A DNA stretch of 64,000 bases from Gemmatimonadota bacterium (GCA_016720805.1 JADKJZ010000014.1:620001-684000); one strand, 5' to 3'. Counted from the stretch's first letter, positions 25,041 to 35,759 are shown. The notes: generated from the sequence alone by a model not told the origin. Made by a program: numbers and translations.

Positions 25041-26458
25041 ATCGTCGCGGCTTCGTCGCCGTGGTGCGACTCGAACTCTGGCGTGGTCGATCGGCCATGG
25101 TATGGATCGGCGGGCTCGCGACGGCCGCGATCGTGGCGACGCTGCTCCTTCCGCCCACCGGCGCGCTGGTGGTCGGCATGCTCGCGCTGCCGGTGGTGAT
25201 GGTCGCCGGTCTGGGGCCGCTCGGCAGCCTCGCCGCCGACAAGATGCACGGCCACCTCGAGTTCGATCGCACCCTTCCGATTCCCCTGCGCACGATTGCG
25301 GCCGGCCGATTGCTTGGCGCGGCCATCCGTACCGCACCGATGTTGATCGCCTTGATCGCCGTCGGGATCGGCATCGCGCGGGAGGCGGAGGCACCAGCGC
25401 TGGTTGCGGGACCCGTGATCGCCATCGCCGCTGGGGCGCTGCAGCTGCTCTGGTGGTGCTTCCTCTGGTTGATGCTCGGCCTGAACGCCCGCTTCGCGCT
25501 GCGTCGGCTCTGGTGGCTGCCGATGACGATCTGGCTGCTGCCGACGCTGCTGCCCCAGTCGGCGAAGTCGCTGATCGGGACCACGGTGGAAGCAGCGGCC
25601 GCAGAGATGATGACCTGGATGGATGCCCCGTGGCGGGTCGGGCTCTTGGCGATCGCCGGATTGGCCCTGCCCGTCATTGCGGCCTTCGTCGGAGGCGTCG
25701 CGCTCTTCGCACAGGGGCTGGCACGCTTCCGCCCCGACCCGGCGGCGTTCGGCGTGCGACTCGGCGCCGCCCCCAAGCGGGAACTCGCAGCACTCGGCCG
25801 CGGGCCGCTGCTCGCCGTGGCGCGGCTCCGGCTCCGACTTGCATTCGAGCAGTTCCGCCGAGAGCTCATCATCGCGGCGGTGCTCGTGGCGGTGGTGGTG
25901 GCCGACGTCGGTGAACTTGCGAATTTTGCGCGTGGCTATCTCCCGATTCTCGCCGCCCTCGTGCCCGGCGGCATCGCGCTGCAACTGCTCACGGCGCGTG
26001 GCACCGGGGCCCTCGAAGGGCTGCAACATCTCCCGCATCCGCGCCGCCTCGTGGCGCTCGGGCACCTGCTGGCGGTGATGGTCCTGGCCGTCCCCGGTGC
26101 GGCGTTGATGGCGCTTTCGCGCGCGGCCAATGGCATCGCCGTGACACCGACGATGGTCGGCATGAGTTGGCTCTGGTTTCTCGCCATGGGGGCCATCGGT
26201 GCCGCGCTGGCCGTGTGGGGCACCAAGCGCCGACTCTTCCGCGTCGCGCTGGTCATCGGCGCAATCATCGTGGCAGTCTGGTTCCTGACGCCGGAGGGGG
26301 CCGGTGCCAGCGATATCGGGGAGTTCTTCCGGCGCTGGCGGGCAGTTCGCGCCTCGGCGGGTCCGGCACTGCCGCTCGGTGCGGCGTTGCTGGCCCTGAT
26401 CGTCGGCACCGAGCTGTTTGCGCGTGGGTTGGCGAGCTACGATGGGCGGAAGGCGTAG
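25037..26458 (+). CDS. ABC-2 type transporter permease
   Basis: 473-aa polytopic membrane protein, about 10-12 hydrophobic segments, partner of the ATPase just upstream (ATGA overlap). The segment LGSLAADKMHGHLEFDRTLPIP near residue 70 resembles the 'ABC-2' family loop after the second helix. No signal peptide or catalytic motif. These pairs export lipids, peptides or drugs, or remodel the envelope; nothing here identifies the substrate. It converges with thiO, 30 bp apart. Confidence 0.75.
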   Translation: MNRRGFVAVVRLELWRGRSAMVWIGGLATAAIVATLLLPPTGALVVGMLALPVVMVAGLGPLGSLAADKMHGHLEFDRTLPIPLRTIAAGRLLGAAIRTAPMLIALIAVGIGIAREAEAPALVAGPVIAIAAGALQLLWWCFLWLMLGLNARFALRRLWWLPMTIWLLPTLLPQSAKSLIGTTVEAAAAEMMTWMDAPWRVGLLAIAGLALPVIAAFVGGVALFAQGLARFRPDPAAFGVRLGAAPKRELAALGRGPLLAVARLRLRLAFEQFRRELIIAAVLVAVVVADVGELANFARGYLPILAALVPGGIALQLLTARGTGALEGLQHLPHPRRLVALGHLLAVMVLAVPGAALMALSRAANGIAVTPTMVGMSWLWFLAMGAIGAALAVWGTKRRLFRVALVIGAIIVAVWFLTPEGAGASDIGEFFRRWRAVRASAGPALPLGAALLALIVGTELFARGLASYDGRKA

Positions 26459-26488
26459 CCCGCCGCGACGGCTGGGGAGTTGCGGCGG

Positions 26489-27598
26489 CTACCAGTTCCA
26501 GAAGCGATTGGCCCGCACCGCATGCATCTCGTCGCTCCACGGTTCGCCACGAATCGAGGCTGCAATCAACTCGCCGGTGACGCCCGCGAGCAGAATGCCA
26601 TTGCGGCCATGCCCCGCGGCATACCAGAGCCCGGGCAGCCGTGGCTCGGGACCGATGATCGGCCGTCCGTCCGGCGTGCCGGGCCGGAGGCCGGCCCAGC
26701 TGCGCAGCGGTGTCATGCTCGCGAGGGGCGGGTAGAGCGCGGACGCCCGCGCGAAGAGATCGGCGAGCCCGTCGGCGGTGGTGGTGACTTCGAATCCGGC
26801 GTGCTCCATCGTCGCGCCGACGAGCATCTCGTCTCCGCGACGGAGCAGATAGCACCGCGTCCCGTAGACCACCGCCTGCCCAATCCCCTCCGGCCACGGA
26901 AACGCCGCCATCTGGCCGCGCACCGGCTCCACGGAGACTGGCCGGGGCAGATGCTCGATCCGACCCGCCCACGCCCCCCCCGCCAACACGACATGCCCTG
27001 CGGCGTAGCGGCCGGCCTCGCCGATCACGCCGAGCAGGGTGTCACCGTTCCGGTCGAGCCCGGTGGCGGTGTCCTCGATGATGGTGGTGCCGAGTCGCAC
27101 GGCGTCAGCGCGGAATGCGCGCACCGTCCGGGCCGGGTCGAGCGAGCCGTCCTCTGGCGACCAGAACGCGCCGAGCCCGGGCGCGAGCCACGGCCACCCT
27201 TCCTCGACCTCTTCGGGGTCGAGCCAATCCGCGCGGTGGGCCTGCTGCCGCTGCCAGGCGACCTTGGTCCGGTACGAGGCGGCATCCGCCTCGCTGCGGG
27301 CGACCTGCAGGATCCCGGTGAGTTGGAGCCCGATGTCGATTCCGGTCGTCTCGCGCAGGCCGTCGGCGTGCCGTCGATAGAAGGCCCGGCCCGCGAGGGC
27401 CAGATTCAGCAGCGGGTCGTCGGTCGTCCCCTCAATCTGGGCCGCGAGCATCCCGGCCGCGGCGCGCCACCCCTCGCCCGGGGTTTCGGGCCGCTGCAAC
27501 AGAATCACCTTGGCGCCGGCCACGGCGAGGGCACGGGCCGTGGCCGAGCCGACCGCGCCGCCTCCGATCACCACCACGTCTGCCGTCTTGGTCGTCAC
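26489..27598 (-). CDS. thiO: Glycine oxidase / D-amino-acid oxidase family (ThiO-like)
   Basis: FAD-dependent oxidase of the DAO family, 369 aa. N-terminal dinucleotide motif VVVIGGGAVGSATARALA; middle substrate domain with RGQMAAFPW; C-terminal GLRPGTPDGRPIIGP and the FAD-binding GHGRNGILLAGVTGELIA, the pattern typical of ThiO. ThiO oxidises glycine to dehydroglycine for the thiamine thiazole, but no other thi gene is nearby, so another secondary or D-amino acid could be the substrate. I start at GTG 27598; the longer frame runs antisense through the small gene at 27689. Confidence 0.8.
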   Translation of the reverse strand: MTTKTADVVVIGGGAVGSATARALAVAGAKVILLQRPETPGEGWRAAAGMLAAQIEGTTDDPLLNLALAGRAFYRRHADGLRETTGIDIGLQLTGILQVARSEADAASYRTKVAWQRQQAHRADWLDPEEVEEGWPWLAPGLGAFWSPEDGSLDPARTVRAFRADAVRLGTTIIEDTATGLDRNGDTLLGVIGEAGRYAAGHVVLAGGAWAGRIEHLPRPVSVEPVRGQMAAFPWPEGIGQAVVYGTRCYLLRRGDEMLVGATMEHAGFEVTTTADGLADLFARASALYPPLASMTPLRSWAGLRPGTPDGRPIIGPEPRLPGLWYAAGHGRNGILLAGVTGELIAASIRGEPWSDEMHAVRANRFWNW

Positions 27599-27688
27599 GA
27601 TGCGAGTTGAAACCTCAGCTGGAGACTCCGCGTAGATTCCACCGACGGGTTCGCATGGTGCGCCCGTACCCTCGCTGGGGAGTCTAAC

Positions 27689-27910
27689 ATGGTCCGGAAC
27701 ATCTCGGGGTTTGCCGTCTTCGCCTTCCTGGCCCTGATGGCGTTCAAGCTCCTTACCGCAGTCTTTGGGGCGCTGATCGGTCTCGTGCTGACGATTCTCT
27801 GGTGGGGCTTCGTCGGATTCGTGATCTACACGATTCTCAAGATGGTGTCGCCGAGCACGGCGCAGAAGGTCCGCGAGACCATTCGCGGCAACTCCGCCCC
27901 GGCCGCCTGA
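27689..27910 (+). CDS. Small membrane protein
   Basis: 73 aa with two hydrophobic stretches (FAVFAFLALMAFKLLTAVFG and LVLTILWWGFVGFVIYTILK) and a basic-amphipathic C-terminus (STAQKVRETIRGN). A GGGGAG ribosome site ends 8-9 nt before the ATG, and a strong hairpin follows the stop, so it looks like a real single-gene unit. No family recognised. It is transcribed divergently from thiO. Confidence 0.7.
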   Translation: MVRNISGFAVFAFLALMAFKLLTAVFGALIGLVLTILWWGFVGFVIYTILKMVSPSTAQKVRETIRGNSAPAA

Positions 27911-27924
27911 CCCCAAGGTATCGA

Positions 27925-27962
27925 AACGCCGGCGCCGTCCCCAATGGGATGGCGCCGGCGTT
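27925..27962. terminator. Bidirectional terminator hairpin
   Basis: AACGCCGGCGCC (27925-27936) pairs perfectly with GGCGCCGGCGTT (27951-27962), 12 bp with a 14-nt loop, 14 bp after the small gene's stop and 29 bp before the end of the opposing DUF3108 gene. T-runs are weak on both sides. Confidence 0.7.
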
Positions 27963-27991
27963 GTGGTGTCTTCCCCTACCGGTGCCGGGCG

Positions 27992-28747
27992 TCAGTCGCC
28001 GCGGCTCGCCGGGGCGAGGGTCATCCGGTCGAGGATCAGGGTGACGTCGCCGAAGTTGTAGGTCGAGCGGATCTGCACCGGAATCCGTCGCGCGTCATCC
28101 GTCAGCCAGAGCCGAGCGTTCGACGTCTTCGAGAACATGCCGTTCTTCTCATCGACGATCGGGTAGAGCACCAGGCAGTTCACCTTCGATCCGTCGGGGA
28201 GCTGCATCATCTCGCGCTTGAGCACCTGCACCCGCACCGGGTTCTGGCTCTTCCGCCAGTAATTGTGGTACTCGTACGTCCGCCCCACCTCGAGCGGTAC
28301 CCGCCGGATGTAATAGAAGAACGCGACGTCGTCGAGGGGCACCGTCGAGGTGGCCTTCGTTGCCGTGTCGAGGTTGCGGCGATAGAAGCCGGAGTCGGGA
28401 TAGATCTTGAAGTCCTGCCGCGGCGGCTTGGTGTCCGACATCACCTTGAGGAAGCGGCGCGAGATGAAGTCGTCGACACCGGTCCACGAGACGAGCTGAC
28501 TCTCGCTCGTGAAGATGCCGAGAATCGAGATCTTCGAGTTGAACGAGAAGCGGTAGCTCGGCACGCCGCGCACGGTGTCGATCGCTTCGACCGAGAGCGT
28601 GGCACAACAGGGGCGGAAGAGATTGAACTTCCCCTTGAAGACCAGCGACTCCCCGACGCCGAACGGCGCCGGCGCGAGTGCGGGAGCGGCAGGGAGCGGA
28701 GCGGTCGTCTGCAGCAGCAGCGAGAGGCCGGCGAACAACAAGGTCAC
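27992..28747 (-). CDS. DUF3108 domain secreted protein
   Basis: 251-aa protein starting at GTG 28747, which overlaps the glycosyltransferase stop (GTGA). Signal peptide VTLLFAGLSLLLQTTAPLPA, then the DUF3108 fold: FGVGESLVFKGKFNLF, YRFSFNSKISILGIFT, DDFISRRFLKVMSDTK, FFYYIRRVPLEVGRTYEY and the closing ARLWLTDDARRIPVQIRS. DUF3108 proteins are periplasmic or envelope proteins of unknown function. Co-expression with two glycosyltransferases suggests an envelope role. Confidence 0.85.
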   Translation of the reverse strand: MTLLFAGLSLLLQTTAPLPAAPALAPAPFGVGESLVFKGKFNLFRPCCATLSVEAIDTVRGVPSYRFSFNSKISILGIFTSESQLVSWTGVDDFISRRFLKVMSDTKPPRQDFKIYPDSGFYRRNLDTATKATSTVPLDDVAFFYYIRRVPLEVGRTYEYHNYWRKSQNPVRVQVLKREMMQLPDGSKVNCLVLYPIVDEKNGMFSKTSNARLWLTDDARRIPVQIRSTYNFGDVTLILDRMTLAPASRGD

Positions 28748-29535
28748 GCAGTATCCCGGGTCGTGGTCGCACGGGGCGACCGGTCCTTGCGCCCCGCCTC
28801 CGGGTTGGAGGGCGGAGCAACCAGCTGGCGACGAGCCGCCCACAACGCCTTGGCCCGATCCCACGCCGCATGACGTGATTCACGCTGCTGACGTTCCACG
28901 CGCTCGGTGATCGCCACCGATTCCACCTGTCGCGCGCCCGCGGCGGCCCAACTCAACAACTCCGCGTTGGCCGCCCATCCTTCCGTCTCGAGCCAGCGCT
29001 CGGGCCGATCCTTGAACGCCGCACGCAAGGTGACCAGGCGAAACGCTGCCACCCCGGAGACGATGTCGCGGACCCCGGCCACACGTACGCGTCGGCCGAG
29101 GAGGCGCGGCGCCCAGCGCCGGACCCGTCGCCGCCACTTGTCCGCTTCGTCAACCTGGGTGGCCTCGCCGATCACCAGGTCGGCGCCGCTGTCGATCCGC
29201 TTGAGGAATTCGGAGAGTTCGGCAGGATCGAAGGTGAAGTCCGCCGGCAGCAGGATCGCCGCGTCGCGCTTGTGTCGATCAGAGCGGCGCAGCGCTTCCT
29301 TCAGCAGCCGCTCGACGGTGGCGGCGTAGCCGAGATGCTTTTCGGACCGTAGCACCGAGAGGGGCAGCACCTTGGCATATGGCGCGAGGATCTCGGTGGT
29401 CGCATCGGTGGAGGCGTCATCGCCGACGAGCAACTGATATTCCCGCGCCGATTCCTCGAGCACGCGTCGGATCTTCCACAGCAGCAGCCCGACGGTCGGG
29501 GCCTCGTCGTGGGTCGGAATACAGAAGTAGAGCAT
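28744..29535 (-). CDS. Glycosyltransferase family 2
   Basis: 263-aa GT-A type glycosyltransferase. The nucleotide-sugar region begins YFCIPTHDEAPTVG; LLVGDDASTDAT is the GT2 'DDGSTD' motif; LLPADFTFDP probably contains the DXD-like metal site; AGVRDIVSGVAAFR is the dolichyl-phosphate-mannose-synthase-like loop. No membrane segment, so it acts at the cytoplasmic face. The C-terminus is basic. It is coupled to the GT4 gene upstream and to the DUF3108 gene downstream. Confidence 0.85.
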   Translation of the reverse strand: MLYFCIPTHDEAPTVGLLLWKIRRVLEESAREYQLLVGDDASTDATTEILAPYAKVLPLSVLRSEKHLGYAATVERLLKEALRRSDRHKRDAAILLPADFTFDPAELSEFLKRIDSGADLVIGEATQVDEADKWRRRVRRWAPRLLGRRVRVAGVRDIVSGVAAFRLVTLRAAFKDRPERWLETEGWAANAELLSWAAAGARQVESVAITERVERQQRESRHAAWDRAKALWAARRQLVAPPSNPEAGRKDRSPRATTTRDTA

Positions 29536-30611
29536 CAGTCGCCAGGGTGAAGGTCGAGCGAACGATACACGGCGAGCGTCCGCGCGACCAATTGGTCCAC
29601 GCCGAAGCCCGCCGCGGCCGCACGTCCGGCGGCACCGAGCGCGGCGCGCCGTGGGGCATCATCCAGCAGGCTGACGATCCCCTCGGCGAGCGCAATGGGA
29701 TCCCCCGGGGGGACCAGGAGCCCACCGCCGGCGACCAACGCATCGGGCAGTCCCCCCACGGCCGTCGCGACCACGGGGATGCCCAGAGCGAGGGCGTCGA
29801 GCACGCTGGAGCCGAACCCTTCGCTGCGCGACGGTTGCACCGCGAGGGTGGCACCCACCAGCGCTCCCCCGGGGCCGAGCAGATGGCCGGGCATCTGGAC
29901 CACCTCGTCCAGGCCGAGGGCATGCCGTCGGGCCTCCAGGGCCGCACGCTCCTCGCCCTCGCCGAGGATCAGCCAACGGAGCGCCGGCCGCTGCGGCGCG
30001 ATGATCGCCGCCGCCTCGAGGAGCAAGTCGACCCCCTTCTCGGCAGTGAGTGCGGCAATCACCGTGATCCACGGCGTGGCAGCGCCGGGGTGCGGCACGC
30101 CGGCCGGCCAGGGCGGTGCCAGCGCCAGCGGCGCGAGGTCGACCGCCGGCGGGACGCGATGAATACGGTTGGAGCGCACCCCGGCCAACGCCACCTGCGC
30201 CGCGATTGCGTCCGAGAGTGCGATGACGGCGGCCGCGCGCCGATAGCGACGCGGCGCGGTGATGGCCGTGCTGATTCGCCGCGTGACCACGACCCGTGCA
30301 CCGGTGATCTGGGCGGCCGCGTCGGCGAGCGCATGTGCGTGCCCGTCGTGCGCGTGGAGCAGGGTGTCACGAGTGGTCAGGCGCACGACGCGTGCGAGGG
30401 CGCGTGGGTCGAGTCCCATGCGCCACGGCGTCTCGTGCCGCGGGACCCCGGCATGGGCGAGTTCCTCGGCGAGGCGCGTGCCGCGGCCCGTCACCACTTG
30501 CGACCAGACGGTGGGGACGGCCGCGAGTCCGCGTGCCAGCAGAAGCACCTGCCGCTGCCCACCGCGCCACTCGCGGCCGCTGGCGACGTGCAGCACGCGA
30601 GCACGGGTCAT
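29535..30611 (-). CDS. Glycosyltransferase family 4 (GT-B fold)
   Basis: 358-aa retaining glycosyltransferase of the GT4/GT1 superfamily. N-terminal RVLHVASGREWRGGQRQVLLLA matches the donor-side start of GT4 enzymes; the C-terminal domain has ITVIAALTAEKGVDLLLEAA, LILGEGEER and the nucleotide-sugar site QPSRSEGFGSSVLDALALGIPVVA (shown in part: SRSEGFGSSVLDALA). ATG 30611 is chosen as the fold start; earlier in-frame codons are Arg/Ser-rich filler. It is the first gene of a three-gene unit with GT2 and DUF3108. Confidence 0.88.
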   Translation of the reverse strand: MTRARVLHVASGREWRGGQRQVLLLARGLAAVPTVWSQVVTGRGTRLAEELAHAGVPRHETPWRMGLDPRALARVVRLTTRDTLLHAHDGHAHALADAAAQITGARVVVTRRISTAITAPRRYRRAAAVIALSDAIAAQVALAGVRSNRIHRVPPAVDLAPLALAPPWPAGVPHPGAATPWITVIAALTAEKGVDLLLEAAAIIAPQRPALRWLILGEGEERAALEARRHALGLDEVVQMPGHLLGPGGALVGATLAVQPSRSEGFGSSVLDALALGIPVVATAVGGLPDALVAGGGLLVPPGDPIALAEGIVSLLDDAPRRAALGAAGRAAAAGFGVDQLVARTLAVYRSLDLHPGD

Positions 30612-30624
30612 CGTGATGCCGAGC

Positions 30625-31113
30625 TCAGTGGGTCGAGTCCGGGAAGAGCGGACACTTCGGATCCTCGATCTGGCGCCGATCGACGCGGACGCCGAGGAGC
30701 GGGACAATGGTGTCGCGCAGGGTCAGGTCGCCCAGGACCGGCGCGCCCGGGATCGACACGCCTTCGAAGACCAGCGCACCGAGCGTCACCCCTTGGCGAT
30801 CGACCAGCAGCACGCCGAAGCCAACCGGCGTTCCGTCGGCAATCGTGTCGGGTGAGGAGAGGTGCCAGCCCAGCGAATCGGCGCTGGTCACGTGTCCGCG
30901 GAGCGCCTGACCTGCCACGATCCGGAGCGGCACCGAGGCCGGGATGGAATCGGGCGGCGCCACCAGCGAATTCCCCTTCGCGAAGGCTTCCTTGGCCACG
31001 AGCGGTCCGGTCAGGGAGGCGATGCCACAGGAGACGGAGCCCCCTCCACCCCCGCCGGTGCAGGCGGCCAGTGCGAGAAGGAACGTGGTCGTGGCGACGG
31101 AACGGAGCGACAT
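30625..31113 (-). CDS. Lipoprotein of unknown function
   Basis: 162-aa predicted lipoprotein: MSLRSVATTTFLLALAACTG with lipobox LAAC, followed by a Gly-rich spacer. The remainder is beta-rich with one or two Cys (SVSCGIASL, DPKCPLFPDS). No family recognised. It ends 13 bp before the GT4 start and may head that operon. Its start faces the divergent coiled-coil gene at 31222. Confidence 0.7.
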   Translation of the reverse strand: MSLRSVATTTFLLALAACTGGGGGGSVSCGIASLTGPLVAKEAFAKGNSLVAPPDSIPASVPLRIVAGQALRGHVTSADSLGWHLSSPDTIADGTPVGFGVLLVDRQGVTLGALVFEGVSIPGAPVLGDLTLRDTIVPLLGVRVDRRQIEDPKCPLFPDSTH

Positions 31114-31163
31114 CGAAACCTCGTGTGGCCGGAGACGTCGGAATCTACATCCCCAGCGGTTGC

Positions 31164-31193
31164 TTGACCGCTGCGCATCGCGGCGGGTACCAT
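31164..31193 (+). promoter_or_regulatory. Candidate promoter for the coiled-coil gene
   Basis: TTGACC (31164-31169), 18-bp spacer, TACCAT (31188-31193); start predicted near 31200, leader about 22 nt to ATG 31222. A short inverted repeat CAGCGGT...ACCGCTG overlaps the -35 box and could be an operator. Confidence 0.45.
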
Positions 31194-31221
31194 TCGCCCC
31201 GTTTCCCACACCCAGCAGGCC

Positions 31222-31779
31222 ATGGACTTCGACGACCTCAAGGCTCATCTCGACCGCCTCTTTGCCCCGCGCGCGGGCGCCAGTGCCCGTGACCAGGCCG
31301 CAGGCCTCCGCGAGGCGCTGGTCGAATTCAAGGTCGGTATCGGGCACCTCCGCGAGGCGCTCGGGCGCACCGAGGCGGAACTGACGCAGGCCCGGCGCGA
31401 GGCCGAGGACTACGCCCGACGTGGTCGGATGGCGGCCGAGATCGGCGACACCGAAACCGCCACGCTGGCCGATGAATTCACCGCGAAGGCCGCCGCGCGC
31501 GTCGACCTGCTCGAGCGCAAGGTGCTGGTGCAGCGAGACGAACTCCGCTTGGCCGAAGAGGATTACGAGAGCACCAAGCGTCGCTATCAGGCCGCGTCGC
31601 GCGGCATTCCCGGCGACGGCGCCGCACCGCTCGGCGCGACCGCCGAACCCGGCAGCACGCTCGACGACTCGCCCTTCGAGAGCTACGCGCTGGAACAGCG
31701 CGCCCGCGAGGCGGCGGTCGAGGCACAGTTGGCGCACCTGAAGAAGCAGCTCGGCGAACGGCCCCAGCCCGACGCTTGA
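31222..31779 (+). CDS. Coiled-coil protein of unknown function
   Basis: 185 aa, strongly helical and charged. A long coiled coil spans about residues 20-130 (LREALGRTEAELTQARREAE; VDLLERKVLVQRDELRLAEE), then a flexible Gly/Ala/Pro segment, then a final helix (AVEAQLAHLKKQLGE). No signal peptide. It resembles PspA-like helical proteins only in general character, so I assign no function. Just downstream is a peptide transporter gene. Confidence 0.7.
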   Translation: MDFDDLKAHLDRLFAPRAGASARDQAAGLREALVEFKVGIGHLREALGRTEAELTQARREAEDYARRGRMAAEIGDTETATLADEFTAKAAARVDLLERKVLVQRDELRLAEEDYESTKRRYQAASRGIPGDGAAPLGATAEPGSTLDDSPFESYALEQRAREAAVEAQLAHLKKQLGERPQPDA

Positions 31780-31817
31780 TCCATCCTGCAGGCCCTCCTC
31801 ATCATGCGGGGATACAC

Positions 31818-33341
<1,524 letters not shown>

Positions 33342-33352
33342 TGCACATGAGG

Positions 33353-33386
33353 ATCGATGATCGATCATCGATGATCGATCATCGAT
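33353..33386. repeat. GATC-rich heptamer repeat forming a perfect palindrome (second copy)
   Basis: 34 bp that equal their own reverse complement, built of alternating ATCGATG and ATCGATC units. The cydB stop codon (33379-33381, minus strand) lies inside it, so the last cydB codons (Asn-Arg-stop) come from the repeat. It separates the convergent peptide transporter and cydB genes. The core matches 18341-18376. Confidence 0.9.
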
Positions 33387-34395
33387 TGCGGGGTGGCTTT
33401 CCGAATATCGCGAAGAGGTAGGCCAGTGCCGGAAAGAGGATCACCGCCCCGGCTGCGAGCGCACCCACCAACAGGGTGAGCGTCGCGGTCGGGGCGGCGG
33501 CGTCGTAGACGCTCATCGTCGGCGGGAGGATGTAGGGCCACTGGGCCATCGCCCAACCGACCACGATCAGCGCCGTTTGCACCGCGGCGGCGGTCCGCGC
33601 GATCCGGTAGTGCCTGCGCCACAGTGCGGCGAGCGCCGTGAGGGCCGCGCCACCCGTGAGGAAATGCAGCACCGGGGCCCATGTCGCACCGGTCAATTCC
33701 TCGAAGACCCACGGGGCATCGCTCTGCGCCAGATAGAGCGCGATCACCGCGCCGGGGAGGAGCAGGACGCCGGCCCCGAGGGCTCGGACTCGGAAGTCTC
33801 CCGCGAGTGCCGCATCCTTGGCCTCGACGGTGAGATAGACGGCGGCGAGGAAGGCGAAGAGCAGCAGCGTGAGGACACCGATGGCGACCGGAAAGGGCGC
33901 CAGCCACGGCGAGACATACGCGGCCGCAAAACTGCGCACGCCCGGTGGCGCAACCGCGCCAGCCGCGACCGCGCCAGCCGTGACGCCGAGCAGCAGCGGA
34001 GTCACCAGCGAGGCAACGGCGAAGACGAGTCCCCAGCGACGCTGCACGTCGTCATCACGACGATCGTAGCTCCGGAAGGTGAAGGCCGAGCCGCGCAGCA
34101 CCACCCCGATCAGCATCAAGGTGAGGGGGATGTGGAGCGAGACCGACAGGCGGGCGTAGGCGATCGGAAAGCCGGTGAAGAGGATCACCACCACCAGGAT
34201 GAGCCAGACGTGGTTCGCTTCCCAGATCGGGGCGATGGTGTCCGCGATCAGGGCGCGCTGGGGGCGGGCCCGTGGGCCGGTCGCGAAGAGATCCCAGACG
34301 CCGCCGCCGAAGTCGGCTCCCGCGAAAAGCACATAGGCGGTCATCGCGGTGAGGCACGCGACGGCCGTCAGTTCCACCAGGGGCCACTCATTCAT
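33379..34395 (-). CDS. cydB: Cytochrome bd ubiquinol oxidase subunit II
   Basis: 338-aa membrane subunit of the cytochrome bd quinol oxidase, about eight membrane helices. Start ATG 34395 gives the typical CydB N-terminus; FAGADFGGGVWDL, PIWEANHVWLIL and TGFPIAYA are family hallmarks. It overlaps cydA by 8 bp. The stop codon is supplied by a palindromic heptamer repeat, so the native end may have been altered. It partners CydA in low-oxygen respiration. Confidence 0.95.
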   Translation of the reverse strand: MNEWPLVELTAVACLTAMTAYVLFAGADFGGGVWDLFATGPRARPQRALIADTIAPIWEANHVWLILVVVILFTGFPIAYARLSVSLHIPLTLMLIGVVLRGSAFTFRSYDRRDDDVQRRWGLVFAVASLVTPLLLGVTAGAVAAGAVAPPGVRSFAAAYVSPWLAPFPVAIGVLTLLLFAFLAAVYLTVEAKDAALAGDFRVRALGAGVLLLPGAVIALYLAQSDAPWVFEELTGATWAPVLHFLTGGAALTALAALWRRHYRIARTAAAVQTALIVVGWAMAQWPYILPPTMSVYDAAAPTATLTLLVGALAAGAVILFPALAYLFAIFGKPPRNR

Positions 34396-35743
34396 GGGTG
34401 GCGCCCCGGGTCGTGGGCTCGTGCCGTCGACGCCATTCCGTGGCATGGGGAGCACTGAGGATCTGCCGCCGCAACAGCCAGACGACGGCCACGGCCAACA
34501 GCACGTAGAGCGCGGTGAAGCCGAGGAACGGCACGATCAACCCCGGCATCGGCGTGACGGCATCGGCCGTGCGGAGCACGCCCTGGATCACCCACGGTTG
34601 GCGCCCCACCTCGGTGACCACCCACCCCGCTTCCGTGGCGACGAAGCCCAGCGGCGTGGCGACCACCAGCAGCTGGAGGAGCCGCCGATGCTCGGCGAGA
34701 TCATCGCGCTGGGCGAGCGCGCGCCAGCCGACGAGGCCGGCGAGGATCATCACCACGCCGCACGCCACCATCACCTGAAACGCGACGTGAGTGACTCGCA
34801 CGTTCGGCCAATCCTCGCGCGGCACCCGGTCGAGGCCGGGGACCGTGGCCCCGAAGTCGTTGGTCGCAAGGAAGGAGAGGGCCCCCGGAATCTCCACGCC
34901 ATAACGCACCTCGCGGCGTGCCGGATCGGGCCAGCCACCGAGCAGCAGCGGCGCGGCGGCTTGCGTCTCGAACAGCGACTCCATCGCGGCAAACTTGGCG
35001 GGTTGGGTCGCGGCGACGAAGCCGGCGGAGTGGTGGCCGGAGAGCGGCTGCAGCAGCGCCGCGGGGATCGCCATCAGCAAAGCGACCCGCAGGCCACGCT
35101 GATGGAAGGCGTTCGCGGGCTGCCGGAGCAGCATGGCCGCGTGGATGCCTGCCGCGCCGAAGCCGGTGGCGGCATACGCGGCGAGGGTCATGTGAAGCGC
35201 CTGCGGGAAGGCGGCTGGGGTCTGGAGCGCCTGCAGCGGATCGATGCCCGTGGCGACGCCATTCACCAACGTGAAGCCGGTCGGCGCATTCATCCAGGCG
35301 TTGGCGATCACCACGAAGACGCCCGAGAGCGCACCACTCACCGCCACCAGCACGCCGGCCCGGAGGTGGGCGCGTTCGCTGATGCGATCCCACCCATAGA
35401 GGTAGATCCCGAGGAAGATCGCCTCCATGAAAAAGGCGAATCCTTCAAGGGAGAACGGCATCCCGATGATCGGGCCGGCGAATTCCATGAACCCCGGCCA
35501 GAGCAACCCCAACTCGAACGACAGCACCGTCCCCGACACCGCACCGACGGCAAAGAGGATCGCCGTCCCTTTGGCCCAGCGTCGCGCCAGCTCCAGGTAG
35601 TGCGGGTCGCGCGTCACCAGCCAGCGGCGCTCGGCGATGACCATCAGCACCGGCATCCCGATACCGATCACCGCAAAGACGATGTGGAAGGCGAGGGAGA
35701 CCGCCATCTGGGAGCGGGCGGCGAGCAGGTCGGACATGGCCAT
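34388..35743 (-). CDS. cydA: Cytochrome bd ubiquinol oxidase subunit I
   Basis: 451-aa subunit carrying the hemes and quinol site. N-terminal QMAVSLAFHIVFAVIGIGMP contains the heme His; FGLLWPG-type FELGLLWPGFM and YLYGWDRISERAH are conserved; GFGAAGIHAAML has a second heme His; VVTEVGRQPWVIQGVLRT is the CydA motif near the heme b558 Met. The short Q-loop fits the cyanide-insensitive/short type. ATG 35737 is an alternative start. Directly upstream is a perfect Rex-type operator overlapping the -10 box, so NADH/oxygen status should control it. Confidence 0.96.
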   Translation of the reverse strand: MAMSDLLAARSQMAVSLAFHIVFAVIGIGMPVLMVIAERRWLVTRDPHYLELARRWAKGTAILFAVGAVSGTVLSFELGLLWPGFMEFAGPIIGMPFSLEGFAFFMEAIFLGIYLYGWDRISERAHLRAGVLVAVSGALSGVFVVIANAWMNAPTGFTLVNGVATGIDPLQALQTPAAFPQALHMTLAAYAATGFGAAGIHAAMLLRQPANAFHQRGLRVALLMAIPAALLQPLSGHHSAGFVAATQPAKFAAMESLFETQAAAPLLLGGWPDPARREVRYGVEIPGALSFLATNDFGATVPGLDRVPREDWPNVRVTHVAFQVMVACGVVMILAGLVGWRALAQRDDLAEHRRLLQLLVVATPLGFVATEAGWVVTEVGRQPWVIQGVLRTADAVTPMPGLIVPFLGFTALYVLLAVAVVWLLRRQILSAPHATEWRRRHEPTTRGATHE

Positions 35744-35759
35744 CCGGCGGTCGAGGGTC

